Below are positions 62,378 through 64,000 of a stretch of 64,000 nt of DNA, one piece after another. The notes beneath the pieces were generated by a model. The model was given only the letters and a program-made list of their open reading frames with translations, was not told where the DNA came from and did no database searches. The translations under genes were made by a program, and so were the position numbers. Within the stretch, counting starts at the first letter, position 1. Each line of letters opens with the position of its first letter. Source of the stretch: Diploscapter coronatus (taxonomy: Eukaryota > Nematoda > Chromadorea > Rhabditida > Rhabditidae); contig OZ038422.1 in assembly GCA_964036155.1 (NCBI GenBank), positions 33,255,201 to 33,319,200 of the forward strand, read 5' to 3'.

Positions 62378-64000
62378 TCACGGTGTCCATTGTTTGAGCT
62401 GTCCCCCGTAATGTTGCCAGAGGTTGTCGAATTCTTTCTCGGCAATTTCAATGCCTTTTCGTTTCGCCAGCCCAGTCGCGTCCAGGGACAAATCGCACAT
62501 CTTCAAGTCATCCCTGCCAGTTATAAGCAGCACGGGCTTGGCATCGGGATGTATTTCCATCTGTAATCGAATTCATATAGTCGTTCTAAGCCTAGAATAA
62601 AATTTAACGTTATGCCAAAACGTTAGTAAATGCCAAGTTTTCTGTGCGAAAAGAGAAAATTAAGAGAAGGGAGATTGAGACATGGGGAATTCGGTTAGTG
62701 GCGGAGCGGTCAGTGATTTTCTTTTATGCTTTTTGATTATTGGCAATCCTAGAGGGCAAGAATCATAATTTGAAAATACCTAAGAATTTATTGATCTACC
62801 AATCGGGAAAATGTTCGATTGACCATACTTTTCTCGTTGGATCAAGCAAGAACTCAAGAGTGAGAGAAGATGAGAGATAGCTTGAGCGCGGAAAAAGAAG
62901 CATACGAATGTTAAACCGCGAAATAGTGCAACAAAAGATTAAGTAAAAAATAAAAGTGCTTGTTGACACATTTTCAATATTAGCTATTTTTAATTCAGGT
63001 TTAAGTAGTTTATGAATAACTCTACCTGACGACAAATATACGGTCCGTTAAAATGCGCATACCAAATCGAACAAGGATCAGATTGATTGAATTTTAGCGC
63101 TGAAATTTTTTTTGAGTTTTGAATAGAATTATGAAAGAATTGCTTGAAGATTTAAATTTATTGGAAATAGAGTTTTATTGATCATCTGAAAGGTTTTTAA
63201 AAATTTTTCGATAAGTACCTGCAGGATTTTTGATTCCTTCTAACTTAATATTGGAGAACGGTATTTTGAAATATCGTTGAGCATAGAGAGCTGGATTTAT
63301 TTGAGCGTAACCTGGAGGAAGATAAGCTAAAATTTGAAACCTTCAATATTAGGTTTTTTACATTAAAAAATGACCGTAGTCTGAAAGTTGATCTTCATGA
63401 TTATTGCCATCTTTTCCATTTTTCATCTTCTCATTCGACTCTTTATGCAGACGAATACGGTGTTGTAACTCTTCTTTGCAAGCCAATAGTAATTCAAAGT
63501 CTGGAATTTTTAGAATTGATAATGAATTCTTGAAAGAACAGGCAAGTTGGAAAAGTATTGTATCGTAGCATCGTTGTATGTGGAATAGTATAGACTTTGG
63601 GCAATTTGCAAAAGTAACCACCACCCTTGACAAAATAGCATTGACGAGAGATTATATTATTCACAATATTTCGCTTAAAATGGCTACTTTTTGAATGGCT
63701 ATCTGGCTGTTTTTACAAGTTGCCTAAGTTTTGTCAGGGAACAGATTCTCCTTCTTTGCTATTTCATTCACAATAATGCAACTATTTTTCCAGGTTGCCT
63801 CATACAAATGTTTTCATTATTCTATAGAAGTTGGTCTCAAAACTTGCATTATGGCAACATTTATCGTGGAATGTTACATAATTTAATTTAAGAGAAACCT
63901 TATTACGTTGAGTTGGTATAGCTATAATTATTGAGTAATCTTTACTTTTAAACTACGAATTTTCTGAGTTTTATGTTTTTACAATTTACCTGTATCACTT
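62378..64000 (-). CDS. MYO6-like: Myosin VI, C-terminal cargo-binding domain (5' partial)
   Basis: Tail of the minus-end-directed actin motor myosin VI (spe-15/hum-3 in C. elegans), which moves vesicles and organises actin. Exons in frame: beyond 64000 to 63990, 63500-63375, 63326-63219, 63099-63026 and 62560-62378; motor and neck lie outside the window. The edge exon is read from its donor ACAG/GTAAAT and the matching phase. Family landmarks: DFELLLACKEELQHRIRLHK (human IELLAACREEFHRRLKVYH), RYFKIPFSNIK (human RFFRIPF), [20 protein letters not shown] (human [20 protein letters not shown]), VLLITGRDDLKMCDLSLDAT and TGLAKRKG. The product stops at LKQWTP, about 25 residues earlier than human. 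The adaptor motifs known in mammals, RRL and WWY, are HRI and IWY here. The 489-base intron 63501-63989 holds a weak hairpin (about 63716-63866). Confidence 0.88.

Overview
This window looks like nuclear DNA of a nematode, or at least a close ecdysozoan. It is AT-rich. Genes are broken into many short exons separated by introns mostly of 43-60 bases that end in TTTCAG or TTTTAG. Several start codons lie only 2-17 bases behind a perfect 3' splice acceptor, the arrangement expected for trans-spliced leader addition. The gene set also fits: a catalytically dead ADAM of the UNC-71 type, hyccin, AASDH, an E74/ELF-type ETS factor, eIF5A and myosin VI. Gene models were built by hand from splice phase and protein-family similarity. 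Every internal junction given keeps the reading frame.

Layout, left to right. 1-94 (-): N-terminus of an unidentified membrane protein running off the left edge. 1771-3273 (-): cytochrome c oxidase subunit 5A, seven exons. 5917-12037 (+): ADAM with a destroyed zinc site, about 19 exons. 13280-17087 (-): hyccin/FAM126. 17453-22935 (+): AASDH, an adenylation, carrier and beta-propeller protein of 23 exons, divergent from hyccin across about 365 bases. 23585-31067 (+): ETS-domain transcription factor with two long introns. 31068-41881: almost 11 kb without a recognisable gene, holding a 726-base inverted-repeat element. 41882-45327 (+): rhodopsin-family GPCR. 46085-46336 (-): small ORF with a BIM-like BH3 motif. 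47892-48964 and 55376-57939 (+): two secreted PAN/apple-like proteins that share an intron position. 59482-61068 (-): eIF5A. 62378 to the right edge (-): cargo-binding tail of myosin VI.

The genes do not form one pathway. COX5A is respiratory, hyccin supports plasma-membrane PI4P synthesis, eIF5A is translational, and the ADAM, GPCR and PAN proteins are surface or secreted factors.

The most unusual non-coding signal is a set of about a dozen short (70-200 base) hairpin elements in introns and intergenic DNA. Each copy has well-matched inverted arms. Arm sequences fall into several unrelated groups, yet most copies carry a similar purine-rich centre resembling GAAATAGTAYG followed by GAGGGGAAAG. 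Also notable are four GC-AG introns among about 104 modelled.
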